DNA of 64,000 nt from Echinicola rosea (GCF_005281475.1 NZ_CP040106.1:1059501-1123500), one strand, 5' to 3'. Positions 50,415-60,319 are shown, numbered from the stretch's first letter. The notes: a model not told the origin generated them from the letters alone. A program made the numbers and translations.

Positions 50415-53231
50415 CTAATGCGCTTCCAACCAATCCTTGCCGACACCGACTTCCACCTGCATGGGGACTTCGATCTCTAAGGCCTTGGTCATGATGGACG
50501 GAATTTCCTTTTTCAACAAATCCACCTCATCCTTATGCGCATCAAAAACCAGTTCATCGTGTACCTGAAGGATCATTTTGGATTTCAGCTGTTGTTCCTG
50601 CATCCACTTATGCACATGGATCATGGCCACTTTGATCATGTCTGCAGCGCTTCCCTGGATAGGAGCATTGATGGCGTTTCGCTCGGAATAGCCGCGCATG
50701 GTGGCATTACGGCTGTTGATGTCCCGGAGGTAGCGGCGGCGACCAAGGATGGTCTCGACATATTCGTTTTTGCGGGCCTTTTCGATGCAGTCGTTCATGT
50801 ACTGGCTCACGGCAGGGAATTCCTTGAAATAAGCATCGATAATTTCCTTAGCTTCACCTCGCGGAATATTGAGCCGCTGTGACAATCCGAAGGCAGAAAT
50901 CCCATAGATAATGCCAAAATTGGCCGTTTTGGCCTTTCGGCGCATATCGCTGGTCACGTCGTCCAATTCCACCTGGAAGATCTTGGCAGCTGTGGTGCTG
51001 TGGATATCTCGTCCTTCCCTAAATGCCTCGATCATGGATTCATCCTGCGAAAAAGCCGCCATGATGCGCAGTTCGATCTGACTGTAATCTGCCGCCAAGA
51101 TTACGTGATCGTCATCCCTAGGCACAAAGGCCTTTCGGATCTCCCTGCCGCGTTCTGTTCGAATGGGAATATTCTGTAAATTTGGGTTGATAGAGGAAAG
51201 CCTCCCTGTAGCTGCAACTACCTGATTATAAGTCGTATGTATGCGTCCAGTTTTAGAATTGATCAAAGTGGGCAAAGTATCCACATAGGTATTTTTCAAC
51301 TTCACCAATTCCCGGTAATCCAGGATGGCTTGGGCAATCTCATGCTTTGGCGCCAGCTTGGAAAGCACCTCCTCACCTGTGGCAAATTGGCCCGTTTTGG
51401 TTTTCTTGGCCTTCGGGTCGAGCTCCATCTTCACGAAAAGTACTTCACCCAGTTGCTTCGGAGAAGCCAGGTTAAACTTGACACCTGCCAACTCATACAC
51501 TTTCTTCTCAATCTGGACAATGTCTTTCTCCAAAGCTGTGGATAACTCGGCCAAACTGTCCTTGTCAATTCTTACACCCTCATATTCCATGGCCGTCAGC
51601 ACGGGGATGAGTGGTGTTTCCACTTCATAAAAAAGCTTCTCCAATCCGCGCTCCTTTAGGTCTGGATTCAGTTTTTGTGCCAGCTGCAAGGTAATGTCGG
51701 CATCCTCAGAAGCGTATTCTACCACTTTATCCACATCGGCATCCCGCATATTTCCTTGCGATTTTCCTTTCTTGCCAATAAGCGTTTCGATGGATACGGG
51801 CCGGTAATTCAAATAATGCTCCGCCAGCCAATCCATATTGTGCTTCCCTTCCGGTTCGATCAGGTAATGCGCCAGCATGGTATCGTAGAGTTTGCCCTTC
51901 AGCCCAATATCATAGTTCTTAAGCACCAGCGCATCATATTTTAAGTTTTGGCCGATTTTTGTGACCGCCTCATTTTCAAAAACGCCTCTTAGTGGCTCCA
52001 GAAGCTTTTTGGTTTCTTCTTGGTCCGCGGGAACGGGAATATAAAAAGCCTCACCCGCCACGTAGGCAAAGGACAAGCCCACCAATTCTGCTTTATTGGG
52101 ATCCAGATCCGTGGTTTCGGTATCAAAACAAAGTTCCTCCTGTAACTTCAAATATTCTACCAACTCCTCAATGGCCTCCAGTCCATCCACCTTGTGATAG
52201 GCATGTACCATTGAAGCCACCGAAGCCAACTGCTCCGGTTGCGGTATGGGGTTGATTTCTTCTATTTCCTCTTCCTCCTGCGCTTGATCCTCTGGTCCAG
52301 TAAACAGCCCCAATTGCTCATTGACTTTTACAGCCGGTTTTTTCATCTTCTCCCCAAACACACGTTGGGTCAAGGTCCGAAATTCCATTTCTGCAAAAAG
52401 GGCCTTCAGCTTTTCTTCATCTGGCCCATCATATTCCAAGGCCTTGGGATCAAACTCGATGGGGACGTCCTGTTTGATGGTGGCCAGTTCCTTTGATAGC
52501 AGGCCTTGCTGACCAAAGTTTTCCACATTTTCCTTTTGCTTGCCCTTCAGGTCACCGACATGCTCCAATAGGCCCTCGATGGTACCATAGGCTTTTAACA
52601 GCTTCTTGGCCGTTTTTTCGCCTATTCCCGGGATGCCCGGAATGTTATCCACAGCATCTCCCATCAGGCCAAGGATATCCCGCACCTGGTCTGGATCTTC
52701 AATTTCCCATTTTGCACAGACTTCCTTTGGCCCCATTACATCCACCGCATTGCCCATAAAGGCGGGCTTGTACAGAAAGATGTGCTCTTCCACAAGCTGT
52801 CCATAATCCTTGTCAGGCGTCATCATGTAAACCTCAAAATCCTTGTATTCGGCCTTCTTGGCTATCGTCCCGATAATGTCATCGGCCTCATAGCCATCCA
52901 GCTCCAAAATAGGGATGTTAAAACCCTCCACAATCTGCTTTACCCAAGGAATGCCTACGGTGATGTCTTCTGGCTGCTCTTGCCGATTGGCCTTATAAGC
53001 CTCAAACTGCTCATGGCGAAATGTCGGTGCCGCCGTATCGAAGGCCACCGCAATATGACTGGGGGATTGCTTCTCGATCACCTCCAAAAGGGTATTGGTA
53101 AACCCTAACATAATTCCGGTGTTCAACCCTTTGGAATTGATCCTTGGGTTTTTACTAAAAGCAAAATGGGCCCGATAAATCAGGGCCATGGCGTCTAAAA
53201 GAAAGAGTTTTTTCTTGTCGGAACTGGGCAT
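50415..53231 (-). CDS. polA: DNA polymerase I
   Basis: 938 aa. Residues 1-300 are the 5'-3' exonuclease (FLLDAMALIYRAHFAF, YEADDIIGT, GIPGIGEKTAKKLL). Residues about 360-540 are the 3'-5' exonuclease; the DxE pair is intact in CFDTETTDLDP, so proofreading is probably active. The polymerase domain has motif A ILAADYSQIELRIMA, motif B RRKAKTANFGIIYG and motif C LQVHDELVFDA. An acidic Glu-rich linker (about 310-335) separates the first two domains. It is transcribed alone. Confidence 0.97.
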   Translation of the reverse strand: MPSSDKKKLFLLDAMALIYRAHFAFSKNPRINSKGLNTGIMLGFTNTLLEVIEKQSPSHIAVAFDTAAPTFRHEQFEAYKANRQEQPEDITVGIPWVKQIVEGFNIPILELDGYEADDIIGTIAKKAEYKDFEVYMMTPDKDYGQLVEEHIFLYKPAFMGNAVDVMGPKEVCAKWEIEDPDQVRDILGLMGDAVDNIPGIPGIGEKTAKKLLKAYGTIEGLLEHVGDLKGKQKENVENFGQQGLLSKELATIKQDVPIEFDPKALEYDGPDEEKLKALFAEMEFRTLTQRVFGEKMKKPAVKVNEQLGLFTGPEDQAQEEEEIEEINPIPQPEQLASVASMVHAYHKVDGLEAIEELVEYLKLQEELCFDTETTDLDPNKAELVGLSFAYVAGEAFYIPVPADQEETKKLLEPLRGVFENEAVTKIGQNLKYDALVLKNYDIGLKGKLYDTMLAHYLIEPEGKHNMDWLAEHYLNYRPVSIETLIGKKGKSQGNMRDADVDKVVEYASEDADITLQLAQKLNPDLKERGLEKLFYEVETPLIPVLTAMEYEGVRIDKDSLAELSTALEKDIVQIEKKVYELAGVKFNLASPKQLGEVLFVKMELDPKAKKTKTGQFATGEEVLSKLAPKHEIAQAILDYRELVKLKNTYVDTLPTLINSKTGRIHTTYNQVVAATGRLSSINPNLQNIPIRTERGREIRKAFVPRDDDHVILAADYSQIELRIMAAFSQDESMIEAFREGRDIHSTTAAKIFQVELDDVTSDMRRKAKTANFGIIYGISAFGLSQRLNIPRGEAKEIIDAYFKEFPAVSQYMNDCIEKARKNEYVETILGRRRYLRDINSRNATMRGYSERNAINAPIQGSAADMIKVAMIHVHKWMQEQQLKSKMILQVHDELVFDAHKDEVDLLKKEIPSIMTKALEIEVPMQVEVGVGKDWLEAH

Positions 53232-53561
53232 GGATATAATCTGCTTAGAATGTACGAATTAGCCTGCCGGCCAATCTTGGCACCAGCACAGGGAAGGCTA
53301 AATTACAAATTATAATGGAAAGGAAACGCAGTCTTCACCCAGTTATTGGTAATCTCATCTGCTACACCCTTCCAGTTGTTCCACCAGCACAACTGATGTT
53401 CCAACAGCCCTGCTGTAGGATCACTTAAAATTGGGTTTTTAACTCAATATGGATCAAGTCATATTTTTGGGGGCTTTACTACAAGGACGCATTACAAATG
53501 CCTTGCTCAACAGTTCGCGCTTCTAATCCGTAACTAGAGCGTAATTAGCCCCTGCCTTATG

Positions 53562-54437
53562 CTGGAACAGTAAGAAGCCACGAAGGCACCAAGGCGCTAA
53601 GTGTTTTTTGAAAATTATAGATCAAGCACACGACAATCGGTTAGTCCGACTAAATTTTAAATACTCAAAAGAAGTACGCTTAGGGGAAAACACATAAGGC
53701 TTTTTTAAATTAACTCGTCCTCATGAGGATGATCAGAAAGTCCCCTTTAGGGGATTAAGGGGCAGGTTTTGGCAGATTTTCTTCGATCGCAAAATCTTTT
53801 CGGATCAAGCCGGTTGTTCCGACAGCTGTGCTGCGGAACCAAGTAAAATTGAGTTTTTAACTCAATACCACATACAGGAGTTATGCTTTGGAGTATGATT
53901 ATGGGTAACAACATAGGAACATAGGCTACAATAGGATGATATGCATTTAGTCAGCGGCTGACTAATACTGGAACAGTAAGAAGCCACGAAGGCACCATGT
54001 CACTAAGTATTTTTTGAAAGTAATAGACCAAGCACACGACAATCGGTTGGTCCGTCTAAATTTTACATTCTCAGAAGAAGTATGCTTAAGGGAAAACACA
54101 TAAGGCTTTTTTAAAATTAACTCGTCCTCATGAGGATGATCAGAAAGTCCCCTTTAGGGGATTTAGGGGCAGGTTTCGGCAGATTTTTTTCGAAAGCAGA
54201 ACCCCGGTTGTTCCGACAGCTGTGCTGCGGAACCAAGTAAAATTGAGTTTTTAACTCAATACCACATACAGGAGTTATGCTTTGGAGTATGATTATGGGT
54301 AACAACATAGGAACATAGGCTACAATAGGATGATATGCATTTAGTCAGCCGCTGACTAATACTGGAACAGTAAGAAGCCACTAAGGCACCATGTCACTAA
54401 GTATTTTTGAAAGTAATAGACCAAGTACTCTACAACC
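53562..54437. repeat. tandem repeat of about 400 bp, two and a partial copy
   Basis: Units start with CTGGAACAGTAAGAAGCCAC at 53562, 53968 and 54362 (periods 406 and 394). The right half of unit 1 and that of unit 2, running on into the start of the next unit, match over about 220 bases with three differences, so duplication is recent. A degenerate fragment also precedes unit 1 (about 53390-53450). Each unit has a 12-bp palindrome TCCTCATGAGGA (53718, 54125), a CCCC/GGGG hairpin and an ATTGAGTT/AACTCAAT hairpin. No coding potential is visible. Unit 3 breaks off at about 54437. Confidence 0.8.
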
Positions 54438-54639
54438 CCCAATTCATCCCCCTTTGTGACTTCTATGTTGAAAAACAAGAGAATCAGCCAAAATCCTTTC
54501 ATATAGGGTGTTTTTTTACAGTTTTCTCCCATAGTTTGTCAAAACAATCGACTAACTTGAAAGTGTTGGGCCGAAACGGAATCAAGCTCTGCCGGGGGGC
54601 AACTTGCCAGGGATAGGTCCTTCCGATGAATTATATTCA

Positions 54640-54934
54640 TTTTAACTGCGGGCTTGGGAATCCCTGTCCGCAGTTTTCAGTATAATTCAGAAGCGGTATG
54701 CCTAAGAAAACCCCACCGGTGAAACCTGATCTTCACGGCCCGGCTTTTTTATACCGTCAAACTTACCTCTTTAATCAATCTTCTATCAGCGGTCTGTATC
54801 TCGCCGCATCGTATTTTCATTTCAAAGAGGAGGGGGATGCAACCTTTGTGTAGCGGTCCTCCCTGTTCAGGGTGCTGCAATCCCAAAATTTCATTTCTTC
54901 CCCCATCCTGATTTTCAAGGTATATTTTTCCTTA
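54640..54934 (-). other. structured non-coding flank of the IS110 transposase gene
   Basis: Some 295 bases downstream of the transposase stop hold a CTGCGG/CCGCAG hairpin with an inner GGGA/TCCC pair (54646-54673) and a GGTGAA/TTCACG pairing (54719-54737). They have no reading frame. IS110-type elements carry a bridge RNA in a non-coding flank, so this is a candidate site; the element's exact ends could not be found. Confidence 0.3.
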
Positions 54935-56017
54935 TTATGATACTACTCCGGTCACATATTCTTTCCGGTGGACGATCACATACCTGATCCTGTTCAGCAG
55001 TTTCCTGGCAATCCTTATGATGGCCTTGTTCTTTGGCATTTTTTTGATAAGTTCATTGAACTTGGCCATTAATGCCGGATCCTGCCTTATGGCTACCCAG
55101 GAGGCTTCGATCAGCATGATCTTCAGCTCCTTTCTTCCTCTGTTGATCAGTTTGCCCACAACCATTTTATCGCCAGACCCATACATTCTTGGCACCAATC
55201 CCACATAATTACAGAGTTCATCAAGTCGCTTAAACCTTGTAAAATCTCCCAGCTGGGTCAGAAAGGCCATCGCCGACATTAAGCCTATTCCCGGAACGGT
55301 TACCAAAAGATTATAACTGTCCTTATAGCGGGATGTCCGGGAAAGCTCACGGACTTGCCTGTTGATGCCCAACAGCTCCTTTCTTAGGTTATTGACAATT
55401 CGCACATAGTTGTCAATGTGTGGACCTACCATCGGATCTGCACCGGAGAGGCTTAACAGCCAATCTGTGTAGGGCCTGGACCAATACCTTGTTTGTGCTG
55501 TTGTAAAACGTTCAGCCATGCTTATTCCAAATTGAAACAACAACGACTTGACCCTGTTCTTGTTTCTCGCAATATCTTTTACTATCCGGAACCTCTGACG
55601 GACTAACCCCCGGTCAGCTTCCAATTGCCTGTCCGGTATGTGGATGCCCGACAACGCGCCGCTTCTCAGGGACCGCGCCAGTTTTCTGCTGTCGGCCTTA
55701 TCGGTCTTCTGCAACTTCTCTTTCTGGCTGGTGGGAACATCTGCCGGATTTATCACCATGCAGTTTACACCTAGGTCCCGTAATCGCCGGCAGGACCCAA
55801 AACCACTGAACCCCGCCTCATAAACGGCGTGATAGGCAGCTCCAGGGAAGTTCTTTTAAAGATAACGCACCAGTTGCTCCGCATCCGGGTCACGGCTCAT
55901 CGTCTTGTGTTCGTATTGCTCGCCATAGATGCTGACCTTCCAGCTTTTCTTGTGGTAGTCAATACCTACATAAACAGATTGCCCCTCAAATATCTTTTGA
56001 CTATCTTTCCTTTGCAT
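54935..56017 (-). pseudogene. IS110-family transposase, interrupted by a nonsense codon
   Basis: The intact frame would run from the ATG at 56017 for 360 residues, but codon 54 is TAA (55856-55858); the flanking codons read RYL-stop-KNFPGA, so one substitution (probably AAA to TAA) explains it. The rest is complete: the DEDD residues D20 (YVGIDYHKK), E67 (VYEAGFSG), D106 and D109 (KTDKADSRKLAR), and the C-terminal Transposase_20 region with TVPGIGLMSAMAFL and YGSGDK. An ATG at 55759 opens a 274-residue frame that lacks the first catalytic residues. The element is probably no longer able to move itself. Confidence 0.88.
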
Positions 56018-56202
56018 AAGCTTGGTTCTTAACGTTTACATGATTTAATACTCTTGTTAAGTTAAGAATTTTGGCTTATGCACTTTTCAAACATAATACC
56101 TTTGTAGCCAACCAAAAAAATCAGTGAAAATCTGCCCAATCAGCGTCATCAGCGTGCCATTCAAAACGATTCCGCTTGACCCGAAATATAATCAAGAAAT
56201 TA

Positions 56203-56381
56203 AAAAAAGTGACCCTAAACACAAAAAGCCGCGATTAAGCGGCTTTTCTGTACCAGGAGCGGGACTTGAATCTACCTGGCTCTCCAATCCAATGCGTATA
56301 GTGTAGGTGTCAGCAAAGGTGTTACAGGCGGCAATCCTATTTAATTTTGGCCATCTAGACAGGCCCGCACGTCCTAATGGA
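56203..56381. repeat. duplicated 3' half of tRNA-Leu with terminator, split by a 93-bp insertion
   Basis: Bases 56203-56270 are identical to 56628-56695 (68 of 68): 20 bases of the tRNA-Leu 3' end, the tRNA terminator and adjoining sequence. Bases 56364-56381 are identical to 56696-56713, the next 18 bases of the tRNA. Between them lie 93 bases (56271-56363) not present in the real tRNA, inserted at the start of the T-loop. The two copies flank the GIY-YIG gene as direct repeats, like att sites. Confidence 0.85.
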
Positions 56382-56613
56382 AGCTGTCTCTCAAATACCG
56401 CTTGCCATTTCGGGATTTGAGGTATTTCTCATGCTCCCTTGCCTGCAACCGTGTATCAAACTCTTTGGTATATATCAACTTGAACGGCCTATAGGGTTTA
56501 GTGGTTCGTTCATACCCTGCATTGTGTCGATTGATTCGTTTTGGGAGGTTTGACGTCATTCCGACGTAGATGTAATTGCGGTTTTCACTGGAAATGGCAT
56601 AAACAGTAAACAT
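56374..56613 (-). CDS. Small GIY-YIG nuclease
   Basis: 79 aa from the ATG at 56613. The longer open frame (to 56718) reads through tRNA-Leu and is excluded. The GIY-YIG core is VYAISSENRNYIYVGMT, followed by NLPKRINRHNAG with the catalytic Arg, and FDTRLQAREHEKYLKS with the metal-binding Glu. It is a single-domain protein of the URI/UPF0213 type. The last codons lie within the duplicated tRNA fragment, so the gene and the duplication arose together. No DNA-binding domain is attached. It may be a homing or repair nuclease. Confidence 0.85.
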   Translation of the reverse strand: MFTVYAISSENRNYIYVGMTSNLPKRINRHNAGYERTTKPYRPFKLIYTKEFDTRLQAREHEKYLKSRNGKRYLRDSFH

Positions 56614-56647
56614 ATTTGATAAACTATAAAAAAGTGACCCTAAACAC

Positions 56648-56672
56648 AAAAAGCCGCGATTAAGCGGCTTTT
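56648..56672 (-). terminator. terminator of tRNA-Leu
   Basis: A 9-bp stem AAAAGCCGC / GCGGCTTTT, directly after the tRNA 3' end on the minus strand. An identical copy is at 56224-56247 in the duplicated segment. Confidence 0.8.
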
Positions 56673-56675
56673 CTG

Positions 56676-56759
56676 TACCAGGAGCGGGACTTGAACCCGC
56701 ACGTCCTAATGGACACAAGATTTTAAGTCTTGCGTGTCTACCAATTCCACCATCCCGGC
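56676..56759 (-). tRNA. tRNA-Leu (anticodon UAA)
   Basis: 84 nt. The acceptor stem GCCGGGA pairs with TCCTGGT (two G-T pairs) and the discriminator is A; CCA is not encoded. The D-arm has AATTGGTAGAC, the anticodon loop is CTTAAAA (TAA), there is a long variable arm as in class II tRNAs, and the T-loop is TTCAAGT. It is cotranscribed with tRNA-Gly upstream. There is no group I intron in the anticodon loop. Confidence 0.96.
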
Positions 56760-56823
56760 TTCTTCTATGGGTATAGAAGTAATATGGTGAGTTGTTTGGG
56801 CGTAAAATAAACCCAGAAACAAG

Positions 56824-56848
56824 AAAGCCCTTTTTTTCAAGGGCTCTT
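56824..56848 (-). terminator. hairpin after tRNA-Gly
   Basis: GAGCCC pairs with GGGCTT around a T/A-rich loop on the minus strand, followed by TTCTTG. It is weak and may allow read-through to tRNA-Leu. Confidence 0.4.
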
Positions 56849-56851
56849 GAG

Positions 56852-56924
<73 letters not shown>

Positions 56925-56974
56925 TTGTGATGAAAATCGTGACGTTGACCGTTTTATCTCCGTCATTGTGAGTG

Positions 56975-57005
56975 CAAATGTACGCAGCTTTTTGAAAACC
57001 ACAAA
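56975..57005 (-). promoter_or_regulatory. promoter of the tRNA-Gly/tRNA-Leu unit
   Basis: On the minus strand TTTG, a 19-base spacer, then TACATTTG: an exact match to the Bacteroidota -33/-7 consensus. Transcription would begin about 44 bases before tRNA-Gly. Confidence 0.8.
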
Positions 57006-57075
57006 TATCACACTCAATATTTTTTAAGATTTCTCACCATACAATGCTACCATGCTGATTTTCAAGGAGATTTTT

Positions 57076-59685
57076 TTAATCCAGTTTTTTCTTGATTTCA
57101 TTGAGTTTTAGCAAGGCTTCCACGGGGGAAATGGTGTTGATGTCTATGCTGTCCAATAATTCCTGAGCCTCCTTGAACTTCGGGTCGATCTCAAAAAGAC
57201 TCAGCTGGAAGTTGTTTTTAGGCACATCATTCATCTTTTCCTTTTGTTGGTTCATGTCCTTGTCCTTTTCCAGATGCCCCATGATCTCCGAAGCACGTAA
57301 GACTACCGGGTTAGGCATCCCGGCCATTTGTGCCACATGGATCCCAAAGCTATGCTCACTGCCGCCTTCTTTTAGTTTTCGCATAAAGATGACTTTGTCG
57401 GCCACCTCTTTCACGGATACATTGAAGTTTTTCACCTTTGGAAAATCCTCCGCCAACTGATTGAGCTCGTGGTAATGTGTCGCAAACAGTGTTTTGGCAT
57501 TGAACTTCGGATGGTTGTGAAGGAATTCCACGATGGACCAAGCGATGGAAATCCCATCATAGGTGGACGTACCACGGCCGATTTCATCCATCAGCACCAA
57601 GCTGCGATCAGAGAGGTTGTTCAGGATGCTGGCCGTTTCGGTCATTTCTACCATAAAAGTGGATTCCCCTTTGGAAAGATTATCCGATGCTCCTACCCGT
57701 GTAAACACCTTGTCGATAATGCCTATTCGCGCATACGAGGCGGGCACAAAACTTCCCATTTGCGCCATCAGTACAATCAGTGCGGTCTGGCGAAGCAGTG
57801 CCGACTTACCGGCCATATTGGGGCCTGTGATGATGATGATCTGCTGGGTGCTGTTATCGAGGTAGATGTCATTGGGCACGTAATCTTCCCCGATGGGCAG
57901 TTGCTTTTCGATCACGGGATGACGGCCATCTCTAATTTCCAGGCTGTCCGTATCGGCGACTTTTGGCCGGCAATAGCCATTTTGGCTGGCGACGATGGCA
58001 AAAGACAGCAAACAGTCCACGGTGGCCAAAATCCGGGCATTTTCTTGGATTTGGGTGACGTATTCCACGGCACTTTGCACCAGCAAATTGAAATATTTAT
58101 GCTCCAGCACCACGAGCTTTTCTTCGGCATGGAGGATTTTATCTTCGTATTCCTTCAGCTCTTCCGTGATGTACCGCTCAGCATTGACCAAGGTTTGCTT
58201 TCTGATCCATTCGGGTGGTACTTTGTCCTTATGGGTATTGGACACTTCCAGGTAATAGCCGAAGACTTTATTGTAAGCGATTTTCAGGGAGCTGATGCCC
58301 GTGCGCTGAATTTCCCGCTGCTGGATCTGTACCAGGTAATCCTTCCCAGAAGTAGATAGCTTGCGGTATTCGTCCAGCTCGGCGTCCACACCATCACAGA
58401 TGATATTCCCCTGATGGGTCAGCATGGGCGCATCTTCCTTGAGCTCCTTGTCGATTTTTTCCAGCAAGAATTCACAGGCGTTGATCTGGTCGCCCAGCTT
58501 TTTGAGGGAAGGGTTCTTTTGCTTTTTGAGCAATTCCTTAATGGGAAGGCTGTTTTTCAGGGCTTTTTTCAGCTGGTTCATCTCACGGGGATTGATCCGT
58601 GCCACGGCGACTTTGGAAATCAGCCTTTCCAAGTCACCAATGTGTTTCAGGTGACTGAGGATTTCTTCGGCCAGGTCCTGCTCTGCATGGAAATGGTCCA
58701 CGACTTTCAGCCGCTCTTCGATGGGTGCCTTTTCCTTAAGGGGCAATACCATCCATTTTTTCATCATGCGGGAGCCCATCGGCGTTACCGTCTGGTCGAG
58801 GATTTGGATCAGCGGCACCCCTCCATCCTGCTGTGGATAAACCAACTCCAGGTTTCGAATGGTGAACTTGTCCAGCCAGACAAATTTCTCCTCGGCAATC
58901 CGGGAAATCGCTGCAATATGCTTGACTTCCTTGTGCTCGGTCTCTTCCAGATAGTAAAGGATGGCACCTGCAGCGATGATGCCCTGCTCCAGGTTTTCGA
59001 TGCCAAAGCCCTTAAGATTAGCGGTTTGGAAATGTTCGGTCAGCTTTTCGTAAGTGTAATCATACTGAAACACCCAGTCCTCGCAGTGGAAGGTCGTAAA
59101 ATCATCTTTGAGCAACTCGGCTGCTTTGGTCTTGTCCGCTTTGGAATAAATGATCTCGGATGGGCTAAAGCTCTGCAGGAGTTTCTCGATATAGGAAGCC
59201 TTACCCTCGGCACACATAAATTCCCCTGTGGATAAGTCCAAAAAGGCAATGCCCAAATTTTCCTTATTAAAATATACCGATGCCAAGTAATTGTTTCGGC
59301 GTTTGTCGAGGACATTGTCATTAAAAGAAAGACCTGGCGTGACCAACTCGGTGACGCCCCGCTTGACGATGCCCTTGACATCCTTGGGGTCTTCCAGCTG
59401 GTCGCAGATGGCCACGCGATTGCCGGCACGGACGAGCTTTGGCAGGTAGCTGTCCAGCGAATGGTGTGGAAAACCGGCCAGTTCGATATGGCTGGCGGCA
59501 CCATTGGCACGCTTGGTGAGGACGATGTCCAAGACCTTGCTAGCTTTGACGGCATCTTCACCGAATGTCTCGTAAAAGTCCCCCACTCTAAAAAGCAACA
59601 ATGCCCCTGGATGTTTGGCCTTGATGCTGTTATATTGCTTCATCAGGGGCGTTTCTTTCGCTGCTTTTGCCTTTGCTTTGGCCAT
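57076..59685 (-). CDS. mutS: DNA mismatch repair protein MutS
   Basis: 869 aa. The mismatch-binding domain I includes [14 protein letters not shown] with the Phe-x-Glu wedge. The core and clamp domains follow, then the ABC ATPase with Walker [14 protein letters not shown] (about 625), the signature motif [13 protein letters not shown] and Walker [16 protein letters not shown]-terminal helix-turn-helix dimerisation segment is present. It is a MutS1-type, full-length protein. The adjacent TrmH-type gene is divergent. Confidence 0.97.
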   Translation of the reverse strand: MAKAKAKAAKETPLMKQYNSIKAKHPGALLLFRVGDFYETFGEDAVKASKVLDIVLTKRANGAASHIELAGFPHHSLDSYLPKLVRAGNRVAICDQLEDPKDVKGIVKRGVTELVTPGLSFNDNVLDKRRNNYLASVYFNKENLGIAFLDLSTGEFMCAEGKASYIEKLLQSFSPSEIIYSKADKTKAAELLKDDFTTFHCEDWVFQYDYTYEKLTEHFQTANLKGFGIENLEQGIIAAGAILYYLEETEHKEVKHIAAISRIAEEKFVWLDKFTIRNLELVYPQQDGGVPLIQILDQTVTPMGSRMMKKWMVLPLKEKAPIEERLKVVDHFHAEQDLAEEILSHLKHIGDLERLISKVAVARINPREMNQLKKALKNSLPIKELLKKQKNPSLKKLGDQINACEFLLEKIDKELKEDAPMLTHQGNIICDGVDAELDEYRKLSTSGKDYLVQIQQREIQRTGISSLKIAYNKVFGYYLEVSNTHKDKVPPEWIRKQTLVNAERYITEELKEYEDKILHAEEKLVVLEHKYFNLLVQSAVEYVTQIQENARILATVDCLLSFAIVASQNGYCRPKVADTDSLEIRDGRHPVIEKQLPIGEDYVPNDIYLDNSTQQIIIITGPNMAGKSALLRQTALIVLMAQMGSFVPASYARIGIIDKVFTRVGASDNLSKGESTFMVEMTETASILNNLSDRSLVLMDEIGRGTSTYDGISIAWSIVEFLHNHPKFNAKTLFATHYHELNQLAEDFPKVKNFNVSVKEVADKVIFMRKLKEGGSEHSFGIHVAQMAGMPNPVVLRASEIMGHLEKDKDMNQQKEKMNDVPKNNFQLSLFEIDPKFKEAQELLDSIDINTISPVEALLKLNEIKKKLD

Positions 59686-59712
59686 CTTTTACCGGATTTA
59701 AATCTTTCGTGT

Positions 59713-59720
59713 TACTTTTG
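59713..59720 (+). promoter_or_regulatory. -7 box (TACTTTTG) upstream of the TrmH-type gene
   Basis: A TAnnTTTG match 54 bases before the ATG at 59774; the -33 region has only TTTA. The divergent mutS promoter must lie in the same 88-base gap but was not identified. Confidence 0.35.
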
Positions 59721-59773
59721 GTAATTATTCAAAGGCTGAAATTAATCGATTCAAGAAGGTAAACAAAAACCGA

Positions 59774-60319
59774 ATGAAAAAATTAAGCATGGACGAGCTT
59801 AACCGACTGTCCGTCGAGGAATTTAAATCATCCGATAAAATTCCATTGGTCATCGTACTGGACAATATCCGTAGTCTGAACAATGTGGGCTCGGCATTTC
59901 GGACTTCCGATGCATTCCGTATCCAGAAAATATACCTCTGTGGCATTACCGGCACGCCGCCCCACCGCGATATCCAAAAAACCGCACTGGGTGCTACCGA
60001 ATCAGTAGAATGGGAACACGTAGCGAATACTGTGGAAGCTATCGACAGGCTGAAAGAACTGGATTTTACCATCTGTTCCTTGGAGCAAGTGGAAGGCAGT
60101 ACAATGCTGAACACATTTCATCCCGAAGCAGAAAAAAAATATGCGTTGGTTTTTGGCAATGAAGTCTTTGGCGTCGAGGAAGAAGTCATCCACGCCAGTG
60201 ACCATATCCTCGAAATCCCCCAAATGGGCACCAAACATTCCCTGAACATTTCCGTGAGCATGGGCATTGCCATCTGGGATTTTGTCTCTAAGCTCGGAGT
60301 GCTGAATGGGGATACGTAG
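59774..60319 (+). CDS. TrmH/SpoU-family RNA 2'-O-methyltransferase
   Basis: 181 aa SPOUT-fold enzyme. Motif 1 is VLDNIRSLNNVGSAFRTSDAF with the catalytic Arg in NVGSAFR, motif 2 ALVFGNEVFGVEEEV, and motif 3 IPQMGTKHSLNISVSMGIAIWDF, the trefoil-knot SAM pocket. It methylates ribose in tRNA or rRNA; the site cannot be predicted. It is short because it lacks an N-terminal RNA-binding extension. Confidence 0.92.
   Translation: MKKLSMDELNRLSVEEFKSSDKIPLVIVLDNIRSLNNVGSAFRTSDAFRIQKIYLCGITGTPPHRDIQKTALGATESVEWEHVANTVEAIDRLKELDFTICSLEQVEGSTMLNTFHPEAEKKYALVFGNEVFGVEEEVIHASDHILEIPQMGTKHSLNISVSMGIAIWDFVSKLGVLNGDT

Noticed and set aside
53562..54437. The tandem repeats as a CRISPR array
   Set aside because: Units are about 400 bases with no short repeat/spacer pattern and no cas gene is in the window.
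54935..55759. The 274-codon transposase frame taken as an intact gene
   Set aside because: The upstream 86 codons, including two DEDD residues, are in the same frame behind one stop codon, so this is a fragment of a broken gene.
56614..56718. Upstream part of the GIY-YIG frame as coding
   Set aside because: It is the reverse reading of tRNA-Leu and its terminator; the protein core begins at the ATG at 56613.
56676..56759. A group I intron in tRNA-Leu(UAA), suggested by the adjacent GIY-YIG gene
   Set aside because: The anticodon loop is intact and the tRNA is uninterrupted.
57469..58359. A 296-codon open frame on the plus strand opposite mutS
   Set aside because: It is antisense to well-conserved MutS domains, has no recognisable fold, and arises from codon composition. 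Similar long antisense frames over the PLP decarboxylase (42541-43341) and mutS (58414-59235) were rejected for the same reason.
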